Assembly: GCA_964545245.1 (NCBI GenBank)
Contig: CAZJFC010000032.1
Location: 1-21,144 of the forward strand
DNA length: 21,144 nt
Reading direction: 5' to 3'
Origin: CAZJFC01 sp964545245
GTDB taxonomy: Bacteria; Pseudomonadota; Alphaproteobacteria; Rickettsiales; 21-14-0-20-44-7
The position numbers and the translations under genes are program-made. Under the pieces are notes generated by a model. The model was given only the letters and a program-made list of their open reading frames with translations, searched no databases and was not told the origin of the DNA. How positions within the stretch are numbered: the stretch's first letter is position 1; every line of letters begins with the position of its first letter. Of the stretch, positions 1 to 6,610 are shown one piece after another.

Positions 1-72
1 AAATCATGGCACATGCTCGCACTCTCTCTCGAACTCTTCTTCAACAAACACTTGCTCTGCAATAAAAAGTAA
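1..72 (+). CDS. Possible C-terminal tail of a gene entering from the left
   Basis: The first frame is open from base 1 to a TAA at 70-72 and would encode the last 23 residues of a protein whose body lies outside the window. The peptide is amphipathic and protein-like (tryptophan near the start, then a leucine-rich stretch). It faintly resembles the helical end of asparagine-synthase-like enzymes, but this is far too short to name. A second short frame (6-65) overlaps it. A REP-like hairpin begins four bases after the stop, which fits a gene end. Confidence is low. Confidence 0.3.
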   Translation, partial: KSWHMLALSLELFFNKHLLCNKK

Positions 73-97
73 ACACTCCCGCCTGCGCGGGGGTGAC
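62..97 (-). terminator. REP-like hairpin, possible terminator of the 145-1176 gene
   Basis: CTCCCGC (76-82) pairs with GCGGGGG (87-93) around a CTGC loop, with one G-U type pair. Read on the minus strand the hairpin is followed by a T-rich run (61-69), so it could end the lipoprotein transcript. On that strand it also has the GTCA-stem layout of the REP units at 12897-13076, so it may be a dispersed repeat used as a terminator. Confidence 0.45.
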
Positions 98-144
98 ATA
101 TACATTTCCGTGGTTAGACGCTTTTTCTTAAATTAGGCCAGAAA

Positions 145-1176
145 CTATTTCAGGCTTTTCATTTTGTCGGTCAGCTTCTTATTCGCCTGTGAAAGCGCAT
201 CATCAGCGGCTTCGGAATATTTCGCAGGGTCTGCGATAAACTCATATTCACGGCTGGAATTTGAGCCGACACCGCCTAAAGTGCCGATAATATTAACCGC
301 CACTTCGGCTGCCTTATAAGCCTCGCTATTGGTGTTTTTAACCTCAGCGAAAGCTTTTTCGGAGCTTATCGGCTGCCCCAGCTTTATCGTCCCGACATTG
401 CTGCTGAACGAACCGCCCCAACCTCCGATTATGCCGATCTGGCTTGCTTCGGGGGAAACAGTCACGCCCTGCCCGACCTGGACAGATGAGCTTTTGGTTG
501 ACCAGCCGCCGTATTTCTCAGCATTGGCGAAATCCACGCGGTAATTTGCATAGATGACCTTGCTTTTTGTTTCTTCGGCATATTTGGCAGCGCCAGAGAG
601 CGGGTTGCCGAACCCGATACCCGCCGAAAGCCCGCCAAACCCTCCGAATGGCTTAATGCCGCCAAAACCGCTTGGCGCGAATGACCTGACAATCAGGGCA
701 TCCGAGAATATGCCGCCGGAAGTATCTTCATAAGGATTTGAAAGAGCAGTTGTATCCTTAAACGCTTCATGCTCCAGCAATTTAGCGCGGTCTGCCACTT
801 TGTACCCGTTCGCTTTCAGGTCAGCCACGAAGCTTGCATAAGCCTTGTCGGTGATTTTCTGCAATGCCGCGTCATCAACACCCACGAGCTTGCTGGTCGC
901 GCTGGATTTGCCGCCGAACCCGCCGCCAAGCAATCCGCCACCGGCTTTTGAGGAGTCATTCTTGGTGATATCGAAAGAAACGGTGAACCCGCCGATAACG
1001 ACTTCCTCAACATCCTTGAATGCACCGGCGCTATCAACCGAGATTTCATCTTTGGTCACCAGCCCGAACAATCCGCCCGATTGTTCCTGCCCTTTGGTTA
1101 CGGATTGCGTTGCGGAAGGCCCGCCTAGGCAGGCGGTAAGCGGAAGCAGAGATACTGCGATAAGAAGTTTTTTCAT
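145..1176 (-). CDS. Putative outer-membrane lipoprotein, function unknown
   Basis: A 343-residue protein with a lipoprotein signal peptide: two lysines, a hydrophobic core and a lipobox ending in LTAC, with Cys16 as the predicted lipidated residue. Position +2 is not Asp, so outer-membrane sorting is expected. The mature part has glycine-rich stretches (about residues 78-92 and 172-195). The central and C-terminal parts alternate charged and hydrophobic residues, and the C-terminus is lysine-rich and helical (about 320-343). I do not recognise the family. The ATG is preceded by GGGGA at a usable distance. It reads in the same direction as hscB-hscA-dsbD, but the terminator at 1203-1248 lies between, so it is probably a separate unit. 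Confidence 0.8.
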   Translation of the reverse strand: MKKLLIAVSLLPLTACLGGPSATQSVTKGQEQSGGLFGLVTKDEISVDSAGAFKDVEEVVIGGFTVSFDITKNDSSKAGGGLLGGGFGGKSSATSKLVGVDDAALQKITDKAYASFVADLKANGYKVADRAKLLEHEAFKDTTALSNPYEDTSGGIFSDALIVRSFAPSGFGGIKPFGGFGGLSAGIGFGNPLSGAAKYAEETKSKVIYANYRVDFANAEKYGGWSTKSSSVQVGQGVTVSPEASQIGIIGGWGGSFSSNVGTIKLGQPISSEKAFAEVKNTNSEAYKAAEVAVNIIGTLGGVGSNSSREYEFIADPAKYSEAADDALSQANKKLTDKMKSLK

Positions 1177-1202
1177 TTATAATCCCCTGAGTTTATTCTC
1201 TT

Positions 1203-1248
1203 AAAAAATTACAGGCTTACCCAAAAAGCCCTTAGTCATGGATAAGCC
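1203..1248 (-). terminator. Rho-independent terminator after dsbD
   Basis: GGCTTACCC (1214-1222) and GGATAAGCC (1240-1248) form a 9-bp stem with one G-U pair around a 17-nt loop. On the minus strand the stem is followed by a short spacer and six T (1203-1208). It lies 26 bp beyond the dsbD stop, where the hscB-hscA-dsbD transcript should end. Confidence 0.6.
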
Positions 1249-1273
1249 AAGCGGGAATTATTTCAACAGGAAT

Positions 1274-2737
1274 TTAATTACTTGCGGCAGCTTTTTTAAC
1301 CGCCCCTTTAACTGCGCTTCTCGTGAGCAGCGGCTCAAGCAGGATGCCGTTACTTGCATTTGGCCCGTATACCACATTGACCGGGATGCCGTAACGCTTG
1401 AAGGTTTTGATATATTCCAGCAGGATTTTTGACGGTTTTGTCATATCGCCACGCATCAGCACAACATCATTCTTCGTGAAAAAGCGGCGCATATCTTCCT
1501 TGTCCAGCACCGCAACCTTATTGGCCTTGCAATTCACGCACCATTCCGCCGTGATATCCACGAACACCACCTGCCCGCCCTCCACAAGCCGGGAAATTTC
1601 CCTTTCATTGAAATTCACCCATTCATCCTCGATTTCCACTTCCGTCTTTGTCTGGGCATATAAAATCGAACCCAGCCAGAGGAATGTGAGCAGGAGCAAC
1701 ACGCCCATGAGATTTTTAACATAAACCATCCATTTGCCGGGTTTCGGCAGGAATTTAACAAGTCCGGGGAACACGGCGAATATCAGGAATGGCAGCGCCA
1801 TGCCGATCCCCATCATTATAAAAATCGCGAATATCTCAAAAATATTGCCTACCAGCGCAAAGCCTACGGCAGTCACCACAACCGGCGCGGTGCAGGCAGT
1901 GCCAAGGACGGTGGCAAGCACCCCAGCCATGAAGTTCCCGGCGAGGCTGTTGCTGTTTTCCCCGCTGCCGGAGATCCACGAGGGCGGCCTTAAGTGGAAA
2001 AACCCGAACAGGCTGAGCGAGAAAAGCAGGGTGATAACCATCAGCGTCAAAACGAAATATGGCGACTGGAAGTGCAGCCCCCAGCCGAGCTGCGCGCCTG
2101 TCTGCCTTAATATGGTCGTGAACACGGCCATTGCGATGAATGAGAATATTATCCCCAGCGAGGTTGCAAGGAAACTGACCTGCGCACGGGATTTCTCAAC
2201 ACCTGACTGCTTGATGACGCTCAGCACCTTAAGCGAAAGAACCGGCAGAACGCATGGCATGATGTTCAATATCAACCCCGCAAGCAACGCAATGAACATG
2301 ATGGAAACACCAAATTCGCCAGTGGCGGGTTCCGGCTCCGCGGTTAAATCAAGGGAATAAGGTATGCAGATATTGCTGCACACCGCGCCGCTCACTTTCA
2401 CCCTTACTTTCGCGTTTTCGCCAATTTCCGCGTCAACCGGAAAAAAGACCCGTCCCTTATAGCCGTTTACCTTGATTCCGGCTTCATCAATCACCTCATA
2501 ATCCGGGTAGATAACTTTCTCCAGTTTAAAATCCCTTGAACCGCTCCAGTCGAATTCTGTGGGGATACCGGCCTCACCGGGGTCTTTGGCATAGGTATGC
2601 CAGCCTTCTTTCATCTCAAGCTCAATGCCGAACTTATCACCGCCGGAAATGATCCTGCCACTGATATATTCCTCATTCGCCTCAGCGCCAAAGGCGGAAA
2701 GGAAGAATGCGGCGATTAAAACAAGCCTATACCTCAT
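1274..2737 (-). CDS. dsbD: DsbD-family thiol:disulfide interchange protein
   Basis: An inner-membrane protein that passes electrons from cytoplasmic thioredoxin to periplasmic substrates. The 487 residues show a signal peptide (about 1-20, AEA before the cut), an N-terminal periplasmic domain with the pair Cys120/Cys124, a CcdA-like membrane domain (about 143-361) and a C-terminal thioredoxin-like domain. The membrane domain carries Cys162 (in NIMPCVLP) and Cys282 (in GTACTAP). The last domain has WCVNC (Cys400/Cys403) and a likely cis-Pro452. All six cysteines of the DsbD relay are present. It is shorter than E. coli DsbD, with about six evident membrane segments rather than eight. Its ATG overlaps the end of hscA by 11 bp, so translation is probably coupled. 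The terminator at 1203-1248 follows. Confidence 0.9.
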   Translation of the reverse strand: MRYRLVLIAAFFLSAFGAEANEEYISGRIISGGDKFGIELEMKEGWHTYAKDPGEAGIPTEFDWSGSRDFKLEKVIYPDYEVIDEAGIKVNGYKGRVFFPVDAEIGENAKVRVKVSGAVCSNICIPYSLDLTAEPEPATGEFGVSIMFIALLAGLILNIMPCVLPVLSLKVLSVIKQSGVEKSRAQVSFLATSLGIIFSFIAMAVFTTILRQTGAQLGWGLHFQSPYFVLTLMVITLLFSLSLFGFFHLRPPSWISGSGENSNSLAGNFMAGVLATVLGTACTAPVVVTAVGFALVGNIFEIFAIFIMMGIGMALPFLIFAVFPGLVKFLPKPGKWMVYVKNLMGVLLLLTFLWLGSILYAQTKTEVEIEDEWVNFNEREISRLVEGGQVVFVDITAEWCVNCKANKVAVLDKEDMRRFFTKNDVVLMRGDMTKPSKILLEYIKTFKRYGIPVNVVYGPNASNGILLEPLLTRSAVKGAVKKAAASN

Positions 2738-4460
2738 TTACTGTTTTCCCTTTTAGCGCAGTGGCGATTCCTTCATTCATGATTTTTTCCGCGATTATTT
2801 CCGTGGCATGGTTCAGTTCTTCGCGCAGCCTGTCAATTTCCTCACGGTTATTGCCCTGCATTGCCTTTTTCAGCGCATCAATGCCGGAATTTACCTTCTT
2901 ATCCACTATACCATATTTTTCTAAAGCCGGGGTTAATGAAACCAGAAGCCGCTCCGCCTCAAGCTTTGCCTCGCTTAACAGGCGTCCGTCCATGTCTTCT
3001 TTTCCATGCTCCATACTGTCGCGTATCATCTGCCCGATCTCTTTTTCCGTAAGGCCATAGGAAGGCTTGACTTCAACCTTTTGGTCGCCTGCGGAAACCG
3101 TGAGCAAGCCATCGGCATCAACGGTGAATACCACCCTCACCTTCGCCACCCCTGCGGGAGCCGGTGGAATCCCCGTCACTTCAAACCTTGCGAGTGAACG
3201 GCAATCCTGCACCGCTTCGCGTTCGCCCTGCACCACATGGATTTGCATCCCCGTCTGGTTGTTCTGGAAAGTGGTGAATTCCTGCGCGTAGCTGCACGGG
3301 ATCGGCGTATTGCGGTAAATGATTTTTTCGACAATGCCATGCATGGTTTCCAGCCCAAGCGAAAGCGGGATAACGTCAAGCAGCAGGTTATCCGAACCTT
3401 TAGTGAGCGCCTCGGCCTGAATTGCCGCGCCAAGCGCCACCACTTCATCAGGGTTGATGTCATTCAGCGGGGCGCGGCCAAAGAACTCCTCCACTTTCTG
3501 CTGCACCAGCGGGACACGGGTTGAGCCACCGACCATCACCACCCCTTCAATCTCGGCCTTTTCCAGCCCGCAATCACGAATGGCTGCCTCGCATATCTTT
3601 ATCGTCCTGTCCACCAGCGGTTCAACCGCCGCCTCGAACTCGGCGCGGGTCATTCCTTCATATTCCTGCAATGAAGAAAGCTTTTCCTTCATCGCGCGGC
3701 CATTTTNNNNNNNNNNNNNNNNNNNNNNNNNNNNNNNNNNNNNNNNNNNNNNNNNNNNNNNNNNNNNNNNNNNNNNNNNNNNNNNNNNNNNNNNNNNNNN
3801 NNNNNNTTCATATTCCTGCAATGAAGAAAGCTTTTCCTTCATCGCGCGGCCATTTTTTGCGCCGAGCGCCACCAGCTTTTCGTCAAAATCATCACCGCCG
3901 AGCTGCGTGTCGCCCTTGGTGGAAAGCACCTGGAAAACCCCTTTCTGCATCAGCAGGATCGATATATCGAACGTGCCGCCGCCAAGGTCATAAATCGCGT
4001 AAATCCCCTCCGCCCCCTTGTCCAGCCCATAGGCGAGAGCGGCGGCGGTTGGCTCGTTGATAAGCCGTAAAACCTCCAGACCGGCAAGCTTCGCCGCATC
4101 CTTGGTCGCCGCGCGGGAAGTATCATCAAAATAGGCGGGAACCGTTATCACGGCTTTTTTCACTTCCTTGCCCAGCGCATCTTCGGCACGGGTTTTCAGC
4201 ATTTTCAGGATTTCCGCGGAAATCTCCACCGGGGTTTTCCCTTCAACTTTCTGCGCCGGCTCATGCATCCTGCGCTTGATTGAATGAACCTCCTTCCCGG
4301 CTAGTTTCACCACGGATGGCAGGATATCCCCTATAATATGCGGTTTTTCCGCACGGGAAACGGCAACCAGCGAGTTGGTCGTCCCAAGGTCAATTCCCAC
4401 CGCCTCCTCAGATTCATGCGGAAGCGGGGTTTCACCCGGCTCATGTATTTGCAGTAACAT
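2727..4460 (-). CDS. hscA: Fe-S assembly chaperone HscA (Hsp70 family), interrupted by a gap
   Basis: A specialised Hsp70 that, with HscB, drives Fe-S cluster release from the scaffold IscU. The ATPase phosphate loop GIDLGTTNS (22-30), DLGGGTFD (158-165), GGSTRVPLV and the HscA-type stretch IPLSLGLET are present, followed by the substrate-binding domain and helical lid. I chose the ATG at 4460 because the protein then starts MLLQIHEPG, as HscA proteins do; an ATG three codons earlier is possible. A 100-N gap (3707-3806) lies in the ATPase domain with an identical 50-bp sequence on both sides. Joining these leaves the frame intact and gives about 527 residues, short against about 616 in E. coli, with shortened loops near 52-75 and after GGDDFD. 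It overlaps hscB by 20 bp and dsbD by 11 bp. Confidence 0.92.
   Translation of the reverse strand: MLLQIHEPGETPLPHESEEAVGIDLGTTNSLVAVSRAEKPHIIGDILPSVVKLAGKEVHSIKRRMHEPAQKVEGKTPVEISAEILKMLKTRAEDALGKEVKKAVITVPAYFDDTSRAATKDAAKLAGLEVLRLINEPTAAALAYGLDKGAEGIYAIYDLGGGTFDISILLMQKGVFQVLSTKGDTQLGGDDFDEKLVALGAKNGRAMKEKLSSLQEYEXXXXXXXXXXXXXXXXXXXXXXXXXXXXXXXXXXNGRAMKEKLSSLQEYEGMTRAEFEAAVEPLVDRTIKICEAAIRDCGLEKAEIEGVVMVGGSTRVPLVQQKVEEFFGRAPLNDINPDEVVALGAAIQAEALTKGSDNLLLDVIPLSLGLETMHGIVEKIIYRNTPIPCSYAQEFTTFQNNQTGMQIHVVQGEREAVQDCRSLARFEVTGIPPAPAGVAKVRVVFTVDADGLLTVSAGDQKVEVKPSYGLTEKEIGQMIRDSMEHGKEDMDGRLLSEAKLEAERLLVSLTPALEKYGIVDKKVNSGIDALKKAMQGNNREEIDRLREELNHATEIIAEKIMNEGIATALKGKTVNEV
3657..3856. repeat. Scaffold gap of 100 N flanked by identical 50-bp ends
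   Basis: N occupies 3707-3806, exactly 100 bases, a common placeholder for unknown gap length. The 50 bases before it (3657-3706) are identical to the 50 after it (3807-3856), and each copy touches the gap edge. This is what two overlapping contig ends look like when a scaffolder fails to merge them. Removing one copy and the N (150 bp) keeps hscA in frame. Confidence 0.93.
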
Positions 4461-4908
4461 CTTCAACAAACTTTTTTAAATATTTGAACTTTATATATTT
4501 TTGCGCCATCGCTTCAATATCATTCTTGAGGAAATCCTCCTGCGCCGCGCGATATAACCCTGCGATCTGCACCTCCGCCTCCTGCACCGCCTGCGCTGGT
4601 GGGTTCTCACGCAGTTCCATAATCTCCATCAATAGTTCCGGCGGTGCAACCAGTTCATTTCCTGCATATAATTCAATAATATATTCAAATCTCCTGAACT
4701 TATCCTTAAGAATACTATAGGCCTCATTCACCTCGGCGGATTTATGCAGGGCTGTGGCTTTTTCGGCAGCGTTGGCATTAATATAGCGGTCGGGGTGATA
4801 TTTTCGTTGCAATTCAAGGTATTTTCCAGTAAGGAGCGCCGGGTTTAATTCCAAATCCACCGGAATTTCAAATACTTCGAAATGGTTTCTGCTCTTTTTT
4901 GTTGACAT
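4441..4908 (-). CDS. hscB: Fe-S assembly co-chaperone HscB (J-protein)
   Basis: The J-domain partner of HscA; it delivers IscU and stimulates HscA ATPase activity. The 155-residue protein begins with a J-domain whose HPD motif is at 38-40. The C-terminal helical part carries the family's PELLMEIMELRE stretch (about 90-101), which in HscB contacts IscU. The length is close to the family norm (about 170). It is the first gene of hscB-hscA-dsbD and overlaps hscA by 20 bp. The rest of the isc cluster (iscS, iscU, iscA, fdx) is not in the window. Its ATG overlaps the -35 box of the divergent promoter at 4902-4930. The reverse strand offers a possible -10 (TATAGT, 4923-4928) but no convincing -35. 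Confidence 0.93.
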   Translation of the reverse strand: MSTKKSRNHFEVFEIPVDLELNPALLTGKYLELQRKYHPDRYINANAAEKATALHKSAEVNEAYSILKDKFRRFEYIIELYAGNELVAPPELLMEIMELRENPPAQAVQEAEVQIAGLYRAAQEDFLKNDIEAMAQKYIKFKYLKKFVEDVTANT

Positions 4909-4930
4909 ATTAATAAATATTTACTATAAC
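4902..4930 (+). promoter_or_regulatory. Sigma-70-type promoter of the 4957-5619 gene
   Basis: TTGACA (4902-4907), a 17-bp spacer and TATAAC (4925-4930): a perfect -35 and a five-of-six -10 at ideal spacing. The predicted start near 4937 leaves a leader of about 20 nt with TAAGGA (4947-4952) before the ATG. The -35 overlaps the hscB start codon on the other strand. Confidence 0.72.
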
Positions 4931-4956
4931 GCGCCCGCAAACTTAATAAGGAATAT

Positions 4957-5619
4957 ATGGTACACGAACTCAGCCCTGCATATAAACTCAGACCCGGTTA
5001 TCAGCAAGGTGGTGTTTATCTTGCTCCCAACCCGCGCCTGAGCCTTGATACAGGCACTCCAGCTTATAACGCCATGATGCAGAAAGCAAACGCAAACGCG
5101 TTTAGCGAGCAGTTCCATGCAGATATTGCAACAATCACCAAAGCCCTTTCCATACTCCACAGCTATGCCCCGCAGAAAATTGAGTGGCTGAATAAGCAGT
5201 GGCATACGCTGGGAAAAAATGGCTCACTTGATGAACTGCGTGGGGATTCAAAACTCGCGGGGCAGCTACTCCCTTTAACCATGGCATTTTTTGAGCACGC
5301 GGATGACCGCCTGAAAGAAAGATTTGATGGCCAGCCGCGCCCCGCAAGCTATGAAGAGGCTTACCGCGCGGCAGAAAGAGTGCGCGATGCCTGCGGGTTG
5401 TTCCATACCGTAACTACCTCCCTTGCCCAAATGCGGCGCAATTCATATCAAGAGCTTAAGCAGTTCAGATCAGCGGCCCCTGCCCAAAACACTGATGTAG
5501 TTAGTTTTGAGGTCATCACTGCGGCTGAACCTCCCGCTGAAAGGGTTATATCTTATGCCGCACTGGTTAAGGATGGACAGCCTTCCGTCGAGCAGCCCAG
5601 CAATCTCAGAGGGGCGTAG
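4957..5619 (+). CDS. Hypothetical protein, tail antisense to ubiG
   Basis: A 220-residue protein I do not recognise. It has no signal peptide and no membrane segment. Residues 35-75 and 95-165 look helical and charged, while the last 50 residues (from about 172) are Pro/Ala/Val-rich and less structured. The start is well supported: a near-consensus promoter ends 26 bp upstream and TAAGGA sits four bases before the ATG. The final 150 bp run antisense across the 3' end of ubiG, whose own C-terminus is conserved, so the tail here is probably a later extension past a lost stop codon. The first 170 codons lie where no other gene fits. Function unknown. Confidence 0.72.
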   Translation: MVHELSPAYKLRPGYQQGGVYLAPNPRLSLDTGTPAYNAMMQKANANAFSEQFHADIATITKALSILHSYAPQKIEWLNKQWHTLGKNGSLDELRGDSKLAGQLLPLTMAFFEHADDRLKERFDGQPRPASYEEAYRAAERVRDACGLFHTVTTSLAQMRRNSYQELKQFRSAAPAQNTDVVSFEVITAAEPPAERVISYAALVKDGQPSVEQPSNLRGA

Positions 5620-6207
5620 GAATTTCTTCCAGTCATGCGTGCCAACCGGCAGAAGGCGTAACACATACTCCGCGCCGATAATCGCCTCCACATATGATTT
5701 TGCGGTGCGGTTAATTGTTGCAACAAACATCAACCCGCCCGGCTTCAGCATTTTCACGCAGGATTCGAGGAACAGGCCCACATCCGCGACATGCTCAATA
5801 ACTTCCATGTTGAGTATAACATCAAATTTTTTGCCGGTGGCCGCCACTTCCTCCGCAGTGCTGTTCACATAATTGACCTTCACGCCGGATTTTGCCGCAT
5901 GGGCTTTCGCCACCCCGATATTCTGCGCCGAAGCATCAACCCCCGTAACATCCGCCCCCAGCCTTGCGATTGGCTCGGAGAGCAATCCGCCACCGCAGCC
6001 GATATCAAGGAACTTCAGCCCTTTGAACAGAGTCAGGTCGTCCGGCAACCCAAAATGTTTAATCGCCTGCTCGCGGATATAGCCAATCCGCACCGGGTTC
6101 ATCTGGTGGAGCGGTTTGAACTTGCCTTTTTCATCCCACCATTCATCCGCAATTCGTGAGAACTTCTCAACTTCTGCGCTATCTATTGTGGTTTTTGCCG
6201 TTTTCAT
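5470..6207 (-). CDS. ubiG: Ubiquinone biosynthesis O-methyltransferase UbiG
   Basis: A SAM-dependent enzyme making both O-methylations in ubiquinone synthesis (polyprenyl-hydroxyphenol methylase and 3-demethylubiquinol methyltransferase). The 245-residue protein has SAM motif I at about 67-75 (LDIGCGGGL), an acidic post-motif (VTGVDAS), the NMEVIEHV stretch, motif III near LKPGGLMFVATINR, and the family-specific GTHDWKKF followed by a C-terminal YNPF...TNYI region. The length is normal. It follows the small lipoprotein gene by 9 bp on the same strand and is probably cotranscribed with it. The 3' 150 bp are overlapped antisense by the gene at 4957-5619. A second ubiquinone gene, coq9, lies at 8287. 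Confidence 0.95.
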   Translation of the reverse strand: MKTAKTTIDSAEVEKFSRIADEWWDEKGKFKPLHQMNPVRIGYIREQAIKHFGLPDDLTLFKGLKFLDIGCGGGLLSEPIARLGADVTGVDASAQNIGVAKAHAAKSGVKVNYVNSTAEEVAATGKKFDVILNMEVIEHVADVGLFLESCVKMLKPGGLMFVATINRTAKSYVEAIIGAEYVLRLLPVGTHDWKKFLRPSEIAGLLDGRLSILNQCGIRYNPFSGRFSRSDDLKTNYISVLGRGR

Positions 6208-6216
6208 TCGCCTGCC

Positions 6217-6546
6217 CTATTGCACCGCGCATTTTTCTTTTATCTTGCCGCTGGCGGCGATGATTTTATCAAACGCGGATTTAAATTCTGGCTTTTCCTT
6301 ATATGATGGCGCTTCCGGCGAGCCTTCTTTGTTGAGAATGAGGAAATTCACAAAAGCTATCATTTCCGCGTCATTCAATTCATAATCGATGATTTCCGCC
6401 TCGCATTCGCAGTTGAAATGCTCCGCCTTGCGCTCGTCCGACTTGCATATCTCAACAAAATATTTATGCGCAAGCTGCGCCGGGTTTTGCTTCTCCTCGC
6501 ACGCTGTTGCAAGCAAAAGGACGGCTAAAAACATTACTTTTTTCAT
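6217..6546 (-). CDS. Small cysteine-containing lipoprotein, function unknown
   Basis: A 109-residue protein with a short lipoprotein signal peptide and the lipobox LATAC; Cys16 is the predicted lipidated residue, followed by Glu. The mature domain is about 93 residues and charged, with four more cysteines at 34, 46, 48 and 106. This pattern suggests two disulfides or a metal or cofactor site in the periplasm. It ends 9 bp before ubiG on the same strand. No clear Shine-Dalgarno is visible, but the ATG gives the complete signal peptide. I do not recognise the family. The neighbouring DsbD could keep such cysteines reduced, but that link is only inferred. Confidence 0.75.
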   Translation of the reverse strand: MKKVMFLAVLLLATACEEKQNPAQLAHKYFVEICKSDERKAEHFNCECEAEIIDYELNDAEMIAFVNFLILNKEGSPEAPSYKEKPEFKSAFDKIIAASGKIKEKCAVQ

Positions 6547-6610
6547 GCGAAGAAAATAACCCGAAACAGCCTTTGTGTATATGAAAATTTTCCGGGGTCA
6601 GTCCGATTAA

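Noticed and set aside
1734..2360. 208-codon open frame on the plus strand
   Set aside because: It is antisense to the membrane domain of dsbD and has no start signal.
3657..3856. Intein, insertion or true tandem duplication inside hscA
   Set aside because: The 100 N and the flanks touching the gap on both sides fit a scaffolding overlap better, and no insertion sequence is visible.
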